Shown one piece after another: positions 18,141 through 28,457 of a DNA stretch of 64,000 nucleotides; the first letter of the stretch is position 1; every line of letters begins with the position of its first letter. Below the pieces are notes generated by a model. That model did no database searches and was not told the DNA's origin. It worked only from the letters and a program-made list of their open reading frames with translations. A program made the position numbers and the translations under genes. The stretch comes from WVYX01 sp039586815 (GTDB taxonomy: Bacteria > Gemmatimonadota > Gemmatimonadetes > Gemmatimonadales > GWC2-71-9): assembly GCA_039586815.1 (NCBI GenBank), contig JBDHJR010000004.1, positions 62,001 through 126,000 on the forward strand, given 5' to 3'.

Positions 18141-19056
18141 GTGGGCCGCCCTGCTCCTGGGGGTCGCGCTGCTCTCCGGCTGCGATTCCGTGGAGCCGGT
18201 GGTCACCGACCCGCTGGACGCCGAGGCCCTGGAGCGACACCTCGAGTTCCTCGCCGATGACAGCCTCTACGGCCGGGGGGCAGCGTCCATCTACGAACGG
18301 CGGGCGGCCGAGTACGTCCGCGACGAGTTCGCGAGCTACGGTCTCGATCCGGGTGCCGGCGACTACTTCCAGGAGTTCTCGTTCGGCGGCGGCCAATCGC
18401 AGAACGTGGTTGGCGTGTTGCCGGGTGCCGGCTCGCTGGGGTCCCAGTGGGTGATCGTCGGCGCGCACTACGACCACCTGGGGTGGAATCAGGTAACTCC
18501 GGATTCGATCGAAATCTTCAACGGCGCCGACGACAACGCGTCGGGCACGGCCATGCTGCTCGAGCTGGCCCGCCTCCTGAGCCACTACTTCACCGACGGT
18601 GAGGGTGCCGGCCGGGATCGGCGCTCCATCATGTTCCACGCCTACGGCGCCGAGGAAGAGGGGCTCGTTGGATCGATCTACTTCTGCAACAACCCCACGC
18701 TGACCTTCGACAACATCGCTGCCATGGTGGACCTCGACATGGTGGGCCGGCTGCGCGGCGACGTCTTGATCGTGAACGGGGCGGCGGCGGTGCCCGCCTG
18801 GGAGCCGGTGCTGCGTGCCGCCAATAGCGGATCGTTGGAGCTGGCCTTCAGGGACGACCGCCTGTACGGCAGCGACCACGTGTGCTTCCACCAGAGCGGT
18901 AGGCCGGCCATAATGCTGTTCACGGGGCTGCACGGCGAGTACCACACCGCCGCCGACGACGTGTGGCTGATCAATATGGCCGGGATGCTGCGAATCGGTG
19001 GGCTGGCGGCGGGAGTGGTGCAGCAGGTGGCAACCGATCCCGACTGGACGCCTTGA
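18124..19056 (+). CDS. M28-family zinc aminopeptidase, lipoprotein
   Basis: The 310-residue protein starts at ATG 18124 and has a signal with lipobox LLSGC. The metal and catalytic residues of M28 peptidases are visible in order: H and D in GAHYDHLG, bridging D in GADDNASGTA, the EE pair in YGAEEEGL, D in VDLDMVGR, and a final H in GEYHTAADD. This supports a two-zinc exopeptidase acting on peptides outside the inner membrane. It overlaps the RidA-like gene by 17 bases. Together with the S9 enzyme it suggests active use of external peptides. Confidence 0.92.
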   Translation: MRSGREWAALLLGVALLSGCDSVEPVVTDPLDAEALERHLEFLADDSLYGRGAASIYERRAAEYVRDEFASYGLDPGAGDYFQEFSFGGGQSQNVVGVLPGAGSLGSQWVIVGAHYDHLGWNQVTPDSIEIFNGADDNASGTAMLLELARLLSHYFTDGEGAGRDRRSIMFHAYGAEEEGLVGSIYFCNNPTLTFDNIAAMVDLDMVGRLRGDVLIVNGAAAVPAWEPVLRAANSGSLELAFRDDRLYGSDHVCFHQSGRPAIMLFTGLHGEYHTAADDVWLINMAGMLRIGGLAAGVVQQVATDPDWTP

Positions 19057-19177
19057 CCATCGCGCCTGTACCCCCCCTATTACTACCAGGGACGTTCCAG
19101 GAGGGCCTATGCGTCCCGCCCGACCCGGAGCCGTCGCTCCAATCCCAATAATCCGTCCATTTCGAGGGCTTGAGGCA

Positions 19178-19687
19178 ATGAGAACCGTCGTGCGACCACT
19201 AGTGCTGGGCGCGGGTCTCGCTGTCTTCTGTGTGGGCAGCGGATTCGCGCAGGAACGCACTGTTGACGACATGCTGCGCGAGATCAACCAGGTGCTGCAG
19301 GACGCCGTGTTCTACGACCATGACGGCAAGCGTACTGTGTCTCAGGTGAGCTTGAGGCGGGGTGGCACCCTCGAGATCCGCGTGGTCAAGACCGATCAGG
19401 TCGGTGAAGTCAGCAACATCTACGAGACCGACATCAGCACCATCAACGTGGAACGCATCGAGGCGCGCGAGCGCGGGAGTCACACCGTGCTGATGATCGG
19501 GTGCCAGGGTGACGTGTCTTACAAGCTGAGGAACGAGCAGGCGGCAGGCGGTGTGACCGAGTGGGAGCTTCCCGCGCGCGGCAGCATGGCGCTGGAGTTC
19601 AAGTCCGGGGCGGAGCTCGCCAGGGCCGTCACGGAGTCGCTCAGGCAACTGATCACCACCGCGCGCGAGGATCCCCGCTACACGTAG
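19178..19687 (+). CDS. Secreted protein of unknown function
   Basis: The 169-residue product starts at ATG 19178 after GAGG and has a signal peptide ending near SGFAQ. The mature part has an acidic start (TVDDMLREINQVLQDA), alternating strands and a short C-terminal helix. I recognise no family. The hydrophobic and charged pattern reads as a real protein, and the codon choice matches its neighbours. It lies ~120 bases after the M28 peptidase gene and is probably expressed with it or from its own start in that gap. Confidence 0.65.
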   Translation: MRTVVRPLVLGAGLAVFCVGSGFAQERTVDDMLREINQVLQDAVFYDHDGKRTVSQVSLRRGGTLEIRVVKTDQVGEVSNIYETDISTINVERIEARERGSHTVLMIGCQGDVSYKLRNEQAAGGVTEWELPARGSMALEFKSGAELARAVTESLRQLITTAREDPRYT

Positions 19688-19808
19688 CAGGGTTGCGGCG
19701 CCCCGCATTCGGCGTATGCTCGGCCGTATGCGGACAGCCACTCTCATCATGCTGGCCGTTCCCGTCGTGGCGTTGGCGGGAGCGGCCGAGTACCACCAGG
19801 ACCCTGCG

Positions 19809-20195
19809 ATGAAGAAGCTCACCCCCATCATCATCGTCGAGGAGATCGAGCCGTGCCTTGGCTTTTGGGTCGAGCGGCTCGGTTTCGCCAAGACCATCGA
19901 GGTCCCTCACGGCGACGCCCTCGGATTCGCGGCGGTGGAGAGCGGTGCGGTCGAGGTGATGTACCAGAGCCGGGCCAGCGTCGCGGCGGACGTCCCGGCG
20001 CTCGCCGAGGGAGCGCTCGACCGCTCGGGGGCGCTCTTCATCGAGGTCGAGAGCCTGGATGAGGTCCTCCCGAAGCTCGAGGGCGTGGAGGTGGTGGTTC
20101 CGGAGCGCACGACGTTCTACGGGGCGCGTGAGATCTTCGTCCGGGCCCCGTGTGGGACCGTAGTCGGCTTCGCCGAGATGACCGGAGAGCAGTAG
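19809..20195 (+). CDS. VOC/glyoxalase-superfamily protein
   Basis: The 128-residue protein has the paired beta-alpha-beta-beta-beta pattern of the vicinal oxygen chelate fold: KKLTPIIIVEEIEPCLGFW opens the first half, LGFAAVESGAVEVMYQ follows, and RAPCGTVVGFAEM ends the second. ATG 19809 has a CAGGA site and gives the usual family length. Two upstream ATGs (19728 and 19716) would add a segment that looks like a signal peptide, so an exported form cannot be excluded. Members range from lyases to resistance proteins and ligand binders; metal residues are not clear enough here to choose. Confidence 0.75.
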   Translation: MKKLTPIIIVEEIEPCLGFWVERLGFAKTIEVPHGDALGFAAVESGAVEVMYQSRASVAADVPALAEGALDRSGALFIEVESLDEVLPKLEGVEVVVPERTTFYGAREIFVRAPCGTVVGFAEMTGEQ

Positions 20196-20256
20196 CGGGC
20201 GATAGCTTCTCCAGCGCGTTTGTGCGAGAATTCGGGGGAGGGAGGAGGAGTGGAGC

Positions 20257-21870
20257 ATGGCGGCGCACGTGTATCAGGACCCGTATCCCCTCGCGCGGGA
20301 CGAGACCCGCTATCGGCTGCTAACGAAGGACTTCGTCGCGGCATCGACCTTCGACGGCCAGGAAGTTCTCAAGGTGGAACCGGAGGGCCTCGCGCTCCTG
20401 GCGCGGGAGGCGCTGCGCGACGCTTCGTTCCTGCTGCGGCCCGCCCACCTGGAGCAGGTGGCCGCGATCCTGGACGATCCCGAAGCGAGCGAGAACGACA
20501 GAGGTGTGGCGCTGGCCTTGCTGCGCAACGCGGAGGTCTCGGCGGGCTTCGTGCTCCCCTTCTGCCAGGACACCGGCACGGCGACGATCTACGCCAAGAA
20601 AGGGCAGCAAGTATGGACCGGCGTGCGGGACGAGGAGTTCCTCACGCGCGGCGTGCACGAGACTTACGCCAAGGAGAACCTGCGCTACTCGCAGACGATC
20701 CCGCTCACCCTCTACGAAGAGAAGAACTCCGGCGACAACCTGCCCGCGCAGATCGATATCCTAGCCACCGACGGGATGGAGTACCGCTTCCTGTTCGTGG
20801 CGAAGGGCGGGGGATCGGCCAACAAGACCTACCTGTTCCAGCAAACCAAGGCGCTGCTAAATCCCGAGAGGCTGGAGGAGTTCCTAGCGGAGAAGATGCG
20901 CACGCTCGGGACGGCCGCCTGCCCGCCCTACCACCTGGCTTTCGTCATCGGCGGCACCTCGGCCGAGGCGAACCTCAAGACCGTGAAGTTGGCCACGACC
21001 GGCTATCTGGACGGGCTTCCTACGCAGGGGAGTGACGGGGGCCAGGCGTTTCGCGACGTGGAGCTGGAGCGCAAGCTGCTGGTGCGGGCGCAGCAGACCG
21101 GTATCGGCGCCCAGTTCGGCGGAAAGTACTTCGCCCTGGACGTCCGGGTGGTGCGCCTGCCGCGTCACGGTGCGTCCTGTCCGGTCGGAATGGGTGTGTC
21201 CTGCTCGGCACACCGCAACGTCAAGGCGAAGATCGACCGGGACGGCCTGTGGATCGAGGAGCTGGAGCGCGAGCCGGGCCGGCTCATTCCCGAGCGCTAC
21301 CGCAAGAAGGACGAGCACGGGGTGGTGGCTATCGACCTCAACCGGCCGATGCCCGAGATCCTCGCCGAGCTGAGCAAGCACCCGGTGAAGACGCGGCTCT
21401 CGCTCAGCGGCACGTTGATCGTGGCGCGCGACATCGCGCACGCCAAGATCAAGCAGCGGCTCGACGCCGGCGAGCAGATGCCGCAGTACATGAAGGACCA
21501 TCCGGTCTACTATGCCGGTCCCGCCAAGACGCCGCAGGGAATGGCGTCCGGGTCTTTCGGTCCTACCACGGCGGGCCGCATGGACTCCTACGTGGATCAA
21601 TTCCAATCCCAGGGCGGCTCGATGGTGATGATCGCCAAGGGAAACCGCGGCAGCCAGGTGACGGAGGCGTGCCGCAAGCACGGCGGCTTCTACCTCGGCT
21701 CGATCGGCGGCCCCGCGGCGGTGCTGGCACAAGAGAACATCAAGAAGGTCGAGCTGCTGGAGTACCCCGAGCTCGGCATGGAAGCGATCTACCGGATCGA
21801 GGTGGAGCAGTTCCCCGCGTTCATCCTGATCGACGACAAGGGCAACGACTTCTTCGAGCAGTTGAGCTAG
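20257..21870 (+). CDS. fumA: Fumarate hydratase, class I (iron-sulfur)
   Basis: The 537-residue protein interconverts fumarate and malate in the TCA cycle and matches the oxygen-sensitive class I (FumA/FumB-like) family in length and motifs. C103 (PFCQDTGTA), C222 (GTAACPPYH) and C316 (GVSCSAHRN) match, with a shift of two, the known three cysteine ligands of the [4Fe-4S] cluster. GGTSAEANLKTVK and GSFGPTTAGRMDSYVDQF are further signature stretches. A very strong GGAGGAGG ribosome site precedes ATG 20257. It appears monocistronic. Use of a class I enzyme suggests at least part of life at low oxygen or good cluster repair, which is inference. Confidence 0.95.
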   Translation: MAAHVYQDPYPLARDETRYRLLTKDFVAASTFDGQEVLKVEPEGLALLAREALRDASFLLRPAHLEQVAAILDDPEASENDRGVALALLRNAEVSAGFVLPFCQDTGTATIYAKKGQQVWTGVRDEEFLTRGVHETYAKENLRYSQTIPLTLYEEKNSGDNLPAQIDILATDGMEYRFLFVAKGGGSANKTYLFQQTKALLNPERLEEFLAEKMRTLGTAACPPYHLAFVIGGTSAEANLKTVKLATTGYLDGLPTQGSDGGQAFRDVELERKLLVRAQQTGIGAQFGGKYFALDVRVVRLPRHGASCPVGMGVSCSAHRNVKAKIDRDGLWIEELEREPGRLIPERYRKKDEHGVVAIDLNRPMPEILAELSKHPVKTRLSLSGTLIVARDIAHAKIKQRLDAGEQMPQYMKDHPVYYAGPAKTPQGMASGSFGPTTAGRMDSYVDQFQSQGGSMVMIAKGNRGSQVTEACRKHGGFYLGSIGGPAAVLAQENIKKVELLEYPELGMEAIYRIEVEQFPAFILIDDKGNDFFEQLS

Positions 21871-22071
21871 AAGGGGATGCGTTCAGTCGGGATTGGCCGC
21901 GCTCGTCGCCGGCCGCCTCCCTTCAATGATGCTTCACGTTCTCTTAAGGGGAGGCGCGCTATCTACATTCCCTTCCAACCTGTTCCGTAAGGACATGGTG
22001 CGCGCGATTCAGGACCACATCCGTCAAACCCTCCTCCCGCCCCACCGCAGGGTGAGTGCTCCGAGGCAACG

Positions 22072-23307
22072 ATGAACGACGTGCTCAATCACCGAGAACT
22101 CTACCGGCTGCCCTGGAGCCTGCCCGACAATGCCATCGCCTGGCTCGAGCCCACCATGAAGTGCAACCTCGCGTGCGAGGGCTGCTACCGGGCGAACGTG
22201 AACGAGCACAAGAGTCTCGAGGATGTGGCGGCCGATCTGGACGTGTTCCAGCGGTATCGCGAGGCCGACGGTGTCTCCATCGCCGGCGGTGATCCCCTGA
22301 CGCACCCCAACGTCGTGGATATCGTGCGGATGGTGGCCGAGCGGGGGTGGAAGCCGATCATCAATACGAACGGGCTCGCGTTGAACGAGGAGCTCGTCCG
22401 CGACATGAAGCGCGCGGGCCTGTGGGGCTTCACCTTCCACATCGACAGCAAGCAGGGGCGTCCCAAGTGGAAGGACAAGACGGAGCAGGAGCACAACGAG
22501 CTGCGGCTCCACTATGCGGAGATGGTGGCCCGGGTGGGCGGCCTCTCGAGCGCGTTCAATTCCACCGTGTACGGCGACACCCTGGACGCCGTGCCTGACC
22601 TGGTCGACTGGGCGCAGAAGCACATCGACATCGTCCACGTGATGGTGTTCATCTGTTACCGGGAGGCGGTGCTGGAAGGCCAGTTCGACTACTACGTGGG
22701 TGGACGCAAGCTCGACATGGAGCCGCTGACCTACGCGAGCGAGACGCCCCACTACCGGATCGACATCTCTGCGCCGGAGGTGGTGGCCAAGATCCGTGAG
22801 CGCATTCCGGACTTCGCCCCCTGTGCCTATTTGAACGGCACGGAGAAGGCCGACTCGTTCAAGTGGCTGCTCACGGTCCGGATGGGCACCAAGCAGCGCA
22901 TCTACGGCTACCACGGTCCCCGCATGGCCGAGTTGGCGCAGAGTCTGCACCATTGGCGCCACGGCCGGTACTTGGCGTACGCCCATCCCAAAGTGCTGCG
23001 GCGGGGCCGGTCAATGCTGGCGCTCGCCCCCTTCGACACCGGAGTGCGCCGCACCCTGCGCAACGCGATCACCGACCCGCGCGTCCTGTTCCGGCGGCTC
23101 CACCAGCAGTCGATCATGGTGATCCAGCCGATCGACATCCTCTCTGACGGCCGCCAGAACATGTGCGACGGCTGCCCGGACATGACTGTCTGGCAGGACG
23201 GCCTCGCGTGGTCCTGCCGGCTGGAGGAGTGCCTCCATTTCGGGGAGTTCGTGCGCACGGCACCCAAGAACGGACAGCGGCAGCCGGTCGAAGCACCCGC
23301 GTCCTGA
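22072..23307 (+). CDS. Radical SAM protein with C-terminal cysteine cluster, function unknown
   Basis: The 411-residue protein has the radical SAM motif CNLACEGCY (C31, C35, C38), which holds the SAM-binding [4Fe-4S] cluster, and a glycine motif SIAGGDPLTHP. A second cysteine set near the end (C365, C368, C382, C387 within DGCPDMTVWQDGLAWSC) is like SPASM-type domains that bind extra clusters. About 90 residues between them (~260-350) are basic and unusual. The gene has ~200 bases of upstream non-coding sequence and a terminator right after it, so it stands alone. SPASM-like enzymes modify peptides or small molecules, but no peptide substrate gene is obvious beyond the small frame at 23.4 kb. 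Confidence 0.88.
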   Translation: MNDVLNHRELYRLPWSLPDNAIAWLEPTMKCNLACEGCYRANVNEHKSLEDVAADLDVFQRYREADGVSIAGGDPLTHPNVVDIVRMVAERGWKPIINTNGLALNEELVRDMKRAGLWGFTFHIDSKQGRPKWKDKTEQEHNELRLHYAEMVARVGGLSSAFNSTVYGDTLDAVPDLVDWAQKHIDIVHVMVFICYREAVLEGQFDYYVGGRKLDMEPLTYASETPHYRIDISAPEVVAKIRERIPDFAPCAYLNGTEKADSFKWLLTVRMGTKQRIYGYHGPRMAELAQSLHHWRHGRYLAYAHPKVLRRGRSMLALAPFDTGVRRTLRNAITDPRVLFRRLHQQSIMVIQPIDILSDGRQNMCDGCPDMTVWQDGLAWSCRLEECLHFGEFVRTAPKNGQRQPVEAPAS

Positions 23308-23320
23308 GGCCGGGCAATCA

Positions 23321-23354
23321 CGAGCGTTTCGCTCGCCGATCAGCGGGTTTTTTT
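23321..23354 (+). terminator. Terminator after the radical SAM gene
   Basis: A 6-bp stem CGAGCG/CGCTCG (23321-23326 and 23330-23335) with a TTT loop lies 14 bases after the stop codon. A run of seven T (23348-23354) follows after a short GC-rich spacer. The spacer makes it less than ideal, yet the T run stands out in this GC-rich DNA. Confidence 0.5.
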
Positions 23355-23413
23355 CACGATTTCTTCACTCAATCACGGCTAGATTGGCGCTCAGCGAATG
23401 CCCGGGAGCGGCC

Positions 23414-23584
23414 ATGCGGGAGGCGAGATGTGCCGTCAATCAGCGGCGCCTCGACCCGGAAGGCACGCAGCAGGAGCTGCGGGCCATCCATCAGGTGGAA
23501 GGCGGTGACTTCGATCCCGAAGAGGGATTCGAGTGGCCATTCCCGGATCAGAAGGAGGATGGGGAGGAGGTGGTGGTGAGGTAG
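23414..23584 (+). CDS. Possible small acidic protein between two terminators
   Basis: A 56-residue frame starts at ATG 23414 with GGGAG upstream and ends just before a strong terminator. The product has two cysteine-free acidic stretches (GGDFDPEEGFEWPFPDQK) and one Cys near the start. No membrane segment or family is visible. It has its own terminator and its upstream region is AT-richer than the neighbourhood, which supports a separate transcription unit. It could be a real small protein, a substrate for the radical SAM enzyme, or a non-coding RNA read by chance. Confidence 0.45.
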   Translation: MREARCAVNQRRLDPEGTQQELRAIHQVEGGDFDPEEGFEWPFPDQKEDGEEVVVR

Positions 23585-23609
23585 CGGAGCCGACGCAAGG
23601 AGGCTTCGC

Positions 23610-23640
23610 AGCGCCCGGCTTCGGCCGGGCGCTTTTTCTT
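23610..23640 (+). terminator. Strong intrinsic terminator with TTCG tetraloop
   Basis: A perfect 10-bp stem, AGCGCCCGGC (23610-23619) with GCCGGGCGCT (23624-23633), encloses the very stable TTCG loop. The tract TTTTCTT follows at once. This is a textbook rho-independent terminator and marks the end of the small unit at 23.4-23.6 kb. Confidence 0.92.
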
Positions 23641-23704
23641 GTGCTTTCGCGCAGGCGGCTTCGGCCCCACATTGGCCGTATCGTACCAACCGGGAGAGGA
23701 CACG

Positions 23705-23992
23705 ATGTCACTCAACATGCGCGCACTGGCGATCGTCGGTGCCATTCTATGCGGCGGAGCCTTCTTCCTCGTCGGGCTCACCAATCTGATCTTCCCGTCG
23801 TACGGAGTGGGGTTCCTGGAGCTCGGGGCGTCGGTGTATCCCGGATACCATGGTCCGGGCGGCTTCGGGTCGGTCATCGTGGCGACCATGTACGCCGCGA
23901 TTGACGGGGCCGTGTGCGGCGCCATTCTGGCGTGGCTGTACAACTTCTTTGCTGGCGGCGGGAGCTCCAAGGCGCAGTCCTTCACAGCGTAG
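23705..23992 (+). CDS. Small membrane protein with two or three helices
   Basis: The 95-residue protein starts at ATG 23705 with GGGAGAGG upstream. It has hydrophobic segments at residues ~6-28 (ALAIVGAILCGGAFFLVGL) and ~55-82 (with AAIDGAVCGAILAWLYNFF), and a short polar tail. No catalytic residue or family is apparent. It lies between the strong terminator and the folded leader of the next operon, so it is probably transcribed on its own or reads into the operon. Confidence 0.7.
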   Translation: MSLNMRALAIVGAILCGGAFFLVGLTNLIFPSYGVGFLELGASVYPGYHGPGGFGSVIVATMYAAIDGAVCGAILAWLYNFFAGGGSSKAQSFTA

Positions 23993-24030
23993 CCCGCCCT
24001 CGGGCGGTCCACATGCAGGTCCCCACCGCG

Positions 24031-24073
24031 CCCTGTGCTCCCACAGGGGCAGCGCGGCTCCGTGCGCCCCTGT
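24031..24073 (+). promoter_or_regulatory. Two overlapping, mutually exclusive hairpins upstream of the TerB-tilS operon
   Basis: CCCTGTG (24031-24037) can pair with CACAGGG (24042-24048) around four bases. The second arm overlaps ACAGGGG (24043-24049), which can instead pair with CCCCTGT (24067-24073) in a longer stem that continues through a GC-rich inner part with one bulge. Only one of the two can form at a time. There is no T run after the long form. It could be a terminator-like end for the preceding gene or a switch in the leader of the next gene, 24 bases downstream. Confidence 0.4.
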
Positions 24074-24096
24074 TATGGTAGTTGGGTGAGGCCGGC

Positions 24097-24582
24097 ATGC
24101 TGAAATCGATCAAGCGGTTCTTTGGGGACCACCTCGCGCTGGACGCCGCGGCTCCAGCGGACGAGCCGGCGCAGGAGTCCGTCGGGGAGGCCGAGCGCGT
24201 GCGGCTGGCGGCGTGCGCCCTGCTCCTCGAGCTGGCCCACGCCGACCAGGAGTTTACCGACGACGAGCGCCTCCACATCGAGGACACGCTGACGCGCCAC
24301 TTCGCGGTCCCGCTGGAGCAGGCCCGCGAGCTGATCGTGCTCGCCGAGGAGGAGCGCCGGCGGGCGGCCGACCTGTACCAGTTCACCTCGATGATCACGG
24401 CCAATTACGACGAGGGCCAGCGGATGGTGCTGGCCGAGGCCATGTGGCGGCTGGTGTACGCGGACGGCGAGTTGGCGAAGCACGAGAGCTACTTGATGCG
24501 AAGGCTCTCCAACCTGCTGGAGCTGCGCCCCGGCTACCTGGCCGAAGCCCGCAAGCGGGCGGAGCGACAGCAGCCCGACTGA
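24097..24582 (+). CDS. TerB-like protein
   Basis: The 161-residue cytosolic protein is helical throughout and matches the TerB/tellurite-resistance-like domain: LLLELAHADQEFTDDE, then a second acidic repeat MWRLVYADGELAKHESYL. The paired Asp/Glu helix turns may bind metal. ATG 24097 has a GTGAGG site; a TTG 15 bases upstream is less likely. Despite the family name there is no ter operon here, and this single-domain type is widespread with no proven role. It precedes tilS by only six bases and probably heads this operon. Confidence 0.82.
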   Translation: MLKSIKRFFGDHLALDAAAPADEPAQESVGEAERVRLAACALLLELAHADQEFTDDERLHIEDTLTRHFAVPLEQARELIVLAEEERRRAADLYQFTSMITANYDEGQRMVLAEAMWRLVYADGELAKHESYLMRRLSNLLELRPGYLAEARKRAERQQPD

Positions 24583-24588
24583 AGCGCC

Positions 24589-25947
24589 ATGCCACACCTC
24601 GACGAGCGGCTACGCCAGCACCTGCGGGAAACGGGTTTATTTCCCCGTCCGGGCCGTGCTCTCCTCGCCGTGAGCGGCGGACCCGACTCGGTGGCGTTGC
24701 TCGACCTGTTCACCGTGGTGGCGCCTGCCGTCGATCTCGAGCTGCTTGTGGCGCACGTCGACCACGGCATCGCGCCCGAGAGCGACGCGGTGGCCCGCCA
24801 GGTGGCACGGCTGGCCGACAGCTACGGTGTGCCTCACCGCCAGGTACGAATCGAGCTCGGGCCCGACGCCTCGGAGACCCGTGCGCGCCGCGCCCGCTAC
24901 GGTGCGCTGCGCGAGCTGCAGCGGGAGGCCGACTGTCGCTACTTGGTGACCGCCCACCATGCAGACGATCAGGCGGAGACGGTGCTCTACCGGCTGCTGC
25001 GCGGGACGGGCATGGCGGGCTTGGCCGGGATCCCGGCGCGCGGGCCGCGTGGGCTGGTGCGGCCGCTGCTCCCGTTTCGCCGCGGCGAGCTGGAAGCCTG
25101 GCTGCGCGAGCGTGACGTCGCAGGCCACCTCGATCCGGCTAACCAGGACGAGCGACACGACCGCAGCTGGGTGCGACACCAACTGCTGCCCCTGGTGCGC
25201 GAGCGCTTCGGATCTGCCACGGAGCGGCGCCTGTCCGACCTGGCGCGGCACGCGGGCTCGGAGCGGCGGGCCTGGGCTGCGGCGCTCAGGACGCTGCCGG
25301 AGCTCGATTTCCGGGTCTCGGGGAGGGTCGCCGAGGTTGCTCGGGTTCCCCTGGCTCGGTATGATAACACGTTGTCGGAGGCCCTCTTGCGCGCACTCGC
25401 CCGGGAGGTGGGATGCGTGCTCGGGCCGCGACGCTCGGCGCGGCTGCTGGACTTCGTCAGCTCGAGCACCAGCGGGCGTGGGATGCAGCTGGGGTCGAAC
25501 TGGGTAGCGGAGCTGTCGTTCGACCGGGTGCGCATCGCGCCGGTGAGGGAAGGTGCGGTGCGCGAGCAGGCGGTCGATTGCGGCGAGGACGCGACGGGCC
25601 AAGTCCAGTGGAACGGCTGGGACGTGAGCTGGCGCCACGACCGGGTTGGCTCCGTGCGGCGCGAGTCGTTCGTCACCTGGGTGACACCGGGTGAGGGTCG
25701 CCTGCGCGCCGCCCAGCGGGGCGACCGTATCGCGCCGCTCGGCGGGGTGGGTCGGCGCAAGGTGCGCCGGCTGCTCATGGAGGCGAGGGTGCCGGTCCGC
25801 GAGCGGGACGGGTACCCCGTGCTGGTGCGGCGGGACGAGGTGTTGTGGATTCCCGGAGTGTGCCGCTCGAGCGCTGCCGTGCCGGAACCCGGGGAGCCGG
25901 CGGTGAGAATCGAGGCCCGTGCAGCTGGAGAAGAACGTACTGACTGA
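24589..25947 (+). CDS. tilS: tRNA(Ile)-lysidine synthetase
   Basis: The 452-residue protein attaches lysine to C34 of tRNA-Ile(CAU), so that it reads AUA instead of AUG. The PP-loop SGGPDSVALLD begins near residue 28, with HVDHG and TAHHADDQAET as the next conserved blocks. The C-terminal substrate-binding part ends with a region containing RRLLMEARVPVRERDGYPVL, typical of TilS. It overlaps the start of the phosphoribosyltransferase gene by 29 bases. The tilS-hpt-ftsH order is conserved in many bacteria, which supports all three calls. Confidence 0.96.
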   Translation: MPHLDERLRQHLRETGLFPRPGRALLAVSGGPDSVALLDLFTVVAPAVDLELLVAHVDHGIAPESDAVARQVARLADSYGVPHRQVRIELGPDASETRARRARYGALRELQREADCRYLVTAHHADDQAETVLYRLLRGTGMAGLAGIPARGPRGLVRPLLPFRRGELEAWLRERDVAGHLDPANQDERHDRSWVRHQLLPLVRERFGSATERRLSDLARHAGSERRAWAAALRTLPELDFRVSGRVAEVARVPLARYDNTLSEALLRALAREVGCVLGPRRSARLLDFVSSSTSGRGMQLGSNWVAELSFDRVRIAPVREGAVREQAVDCGEDATGQVQWNGWDVSWRHDRVGSVRRESFVTWVTPGEGRLRAAQRGDRIAPLGGVGRRKVRRLLMEARVPVRERDGYPVLVRRDEVLWIPGVCRSSAAVPEPGEPAVRIEARAAGEERTD

Positions 25948-26468
25948 GTGGCACGGCATAGACGTGATCTACCAACCCGACCTGATCGCCGGACGCGTGA
26001 GGGAACTCGGGAGGGAGATCTTGGACTATTACGATACGGGGGAGCTACTGCTCCTGGGGACGCTCAAGGGCAGCTTCATGTTCATGGCTGACCTGGTGCG
26101 CAGCATCTCCCGGCCGCACCAGCTGGAGTTCATCGTGGCGGCTTCGTACGGGAGGGGGGTCACCTCCGGCGGGCACGTGCGCCTGCTGTACGACCCGCAG
26201 GCCGTGTTCGAGGGCAAGCACGTGCTCCTGATCGAGGACATCGTGGATTCGGGGGCTACCCTCAACCGGCTGGTACAGCTGCTCCGGACGCGGGAACCGC
26301 TGAGCCTGGAGATCTGTACGTTGTTGCACAAGCACGTGGCACCGGACCTGCTGCTGGAGCCGCGATTCGTGGGATTCGACGCGCCCGCCGACTTTCTGGT
26401 CGGCTACGGGCTCGATTTCGCCGAGCAGTACCGGCACTTGCCGTTCATCGGGAGCTTGCAGGAAGTCG

Positions 26469-26476
<8 letters not shown>
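25919..26476 (+). CDS. hpt: Hypoxanthine (guanine) phosphoribosyltransferase
   Basis: The 185-residue enzyme salvages hypoxanthine and guanine to IMP and GMP using PRPP. The PRPP-binding motif VLLIEDIVDSGATL is intact, as are GTLKGSFMFMADL near the start and RFVGFDAPADFLVGYGLDFAE at the base-binding end (read as two shorter conserved blocks). The start GTG 25919 lies inside the end of tilS, and the end overlaps the ftsH start by eight bases, so translation is probably coupled. With punA downstream it forms a purine-salvage pair. Confidence 0.95.
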
Positions 26477-28453
<1,977 letters not shown>

Positions 28454-28457
<4 letters not shown>

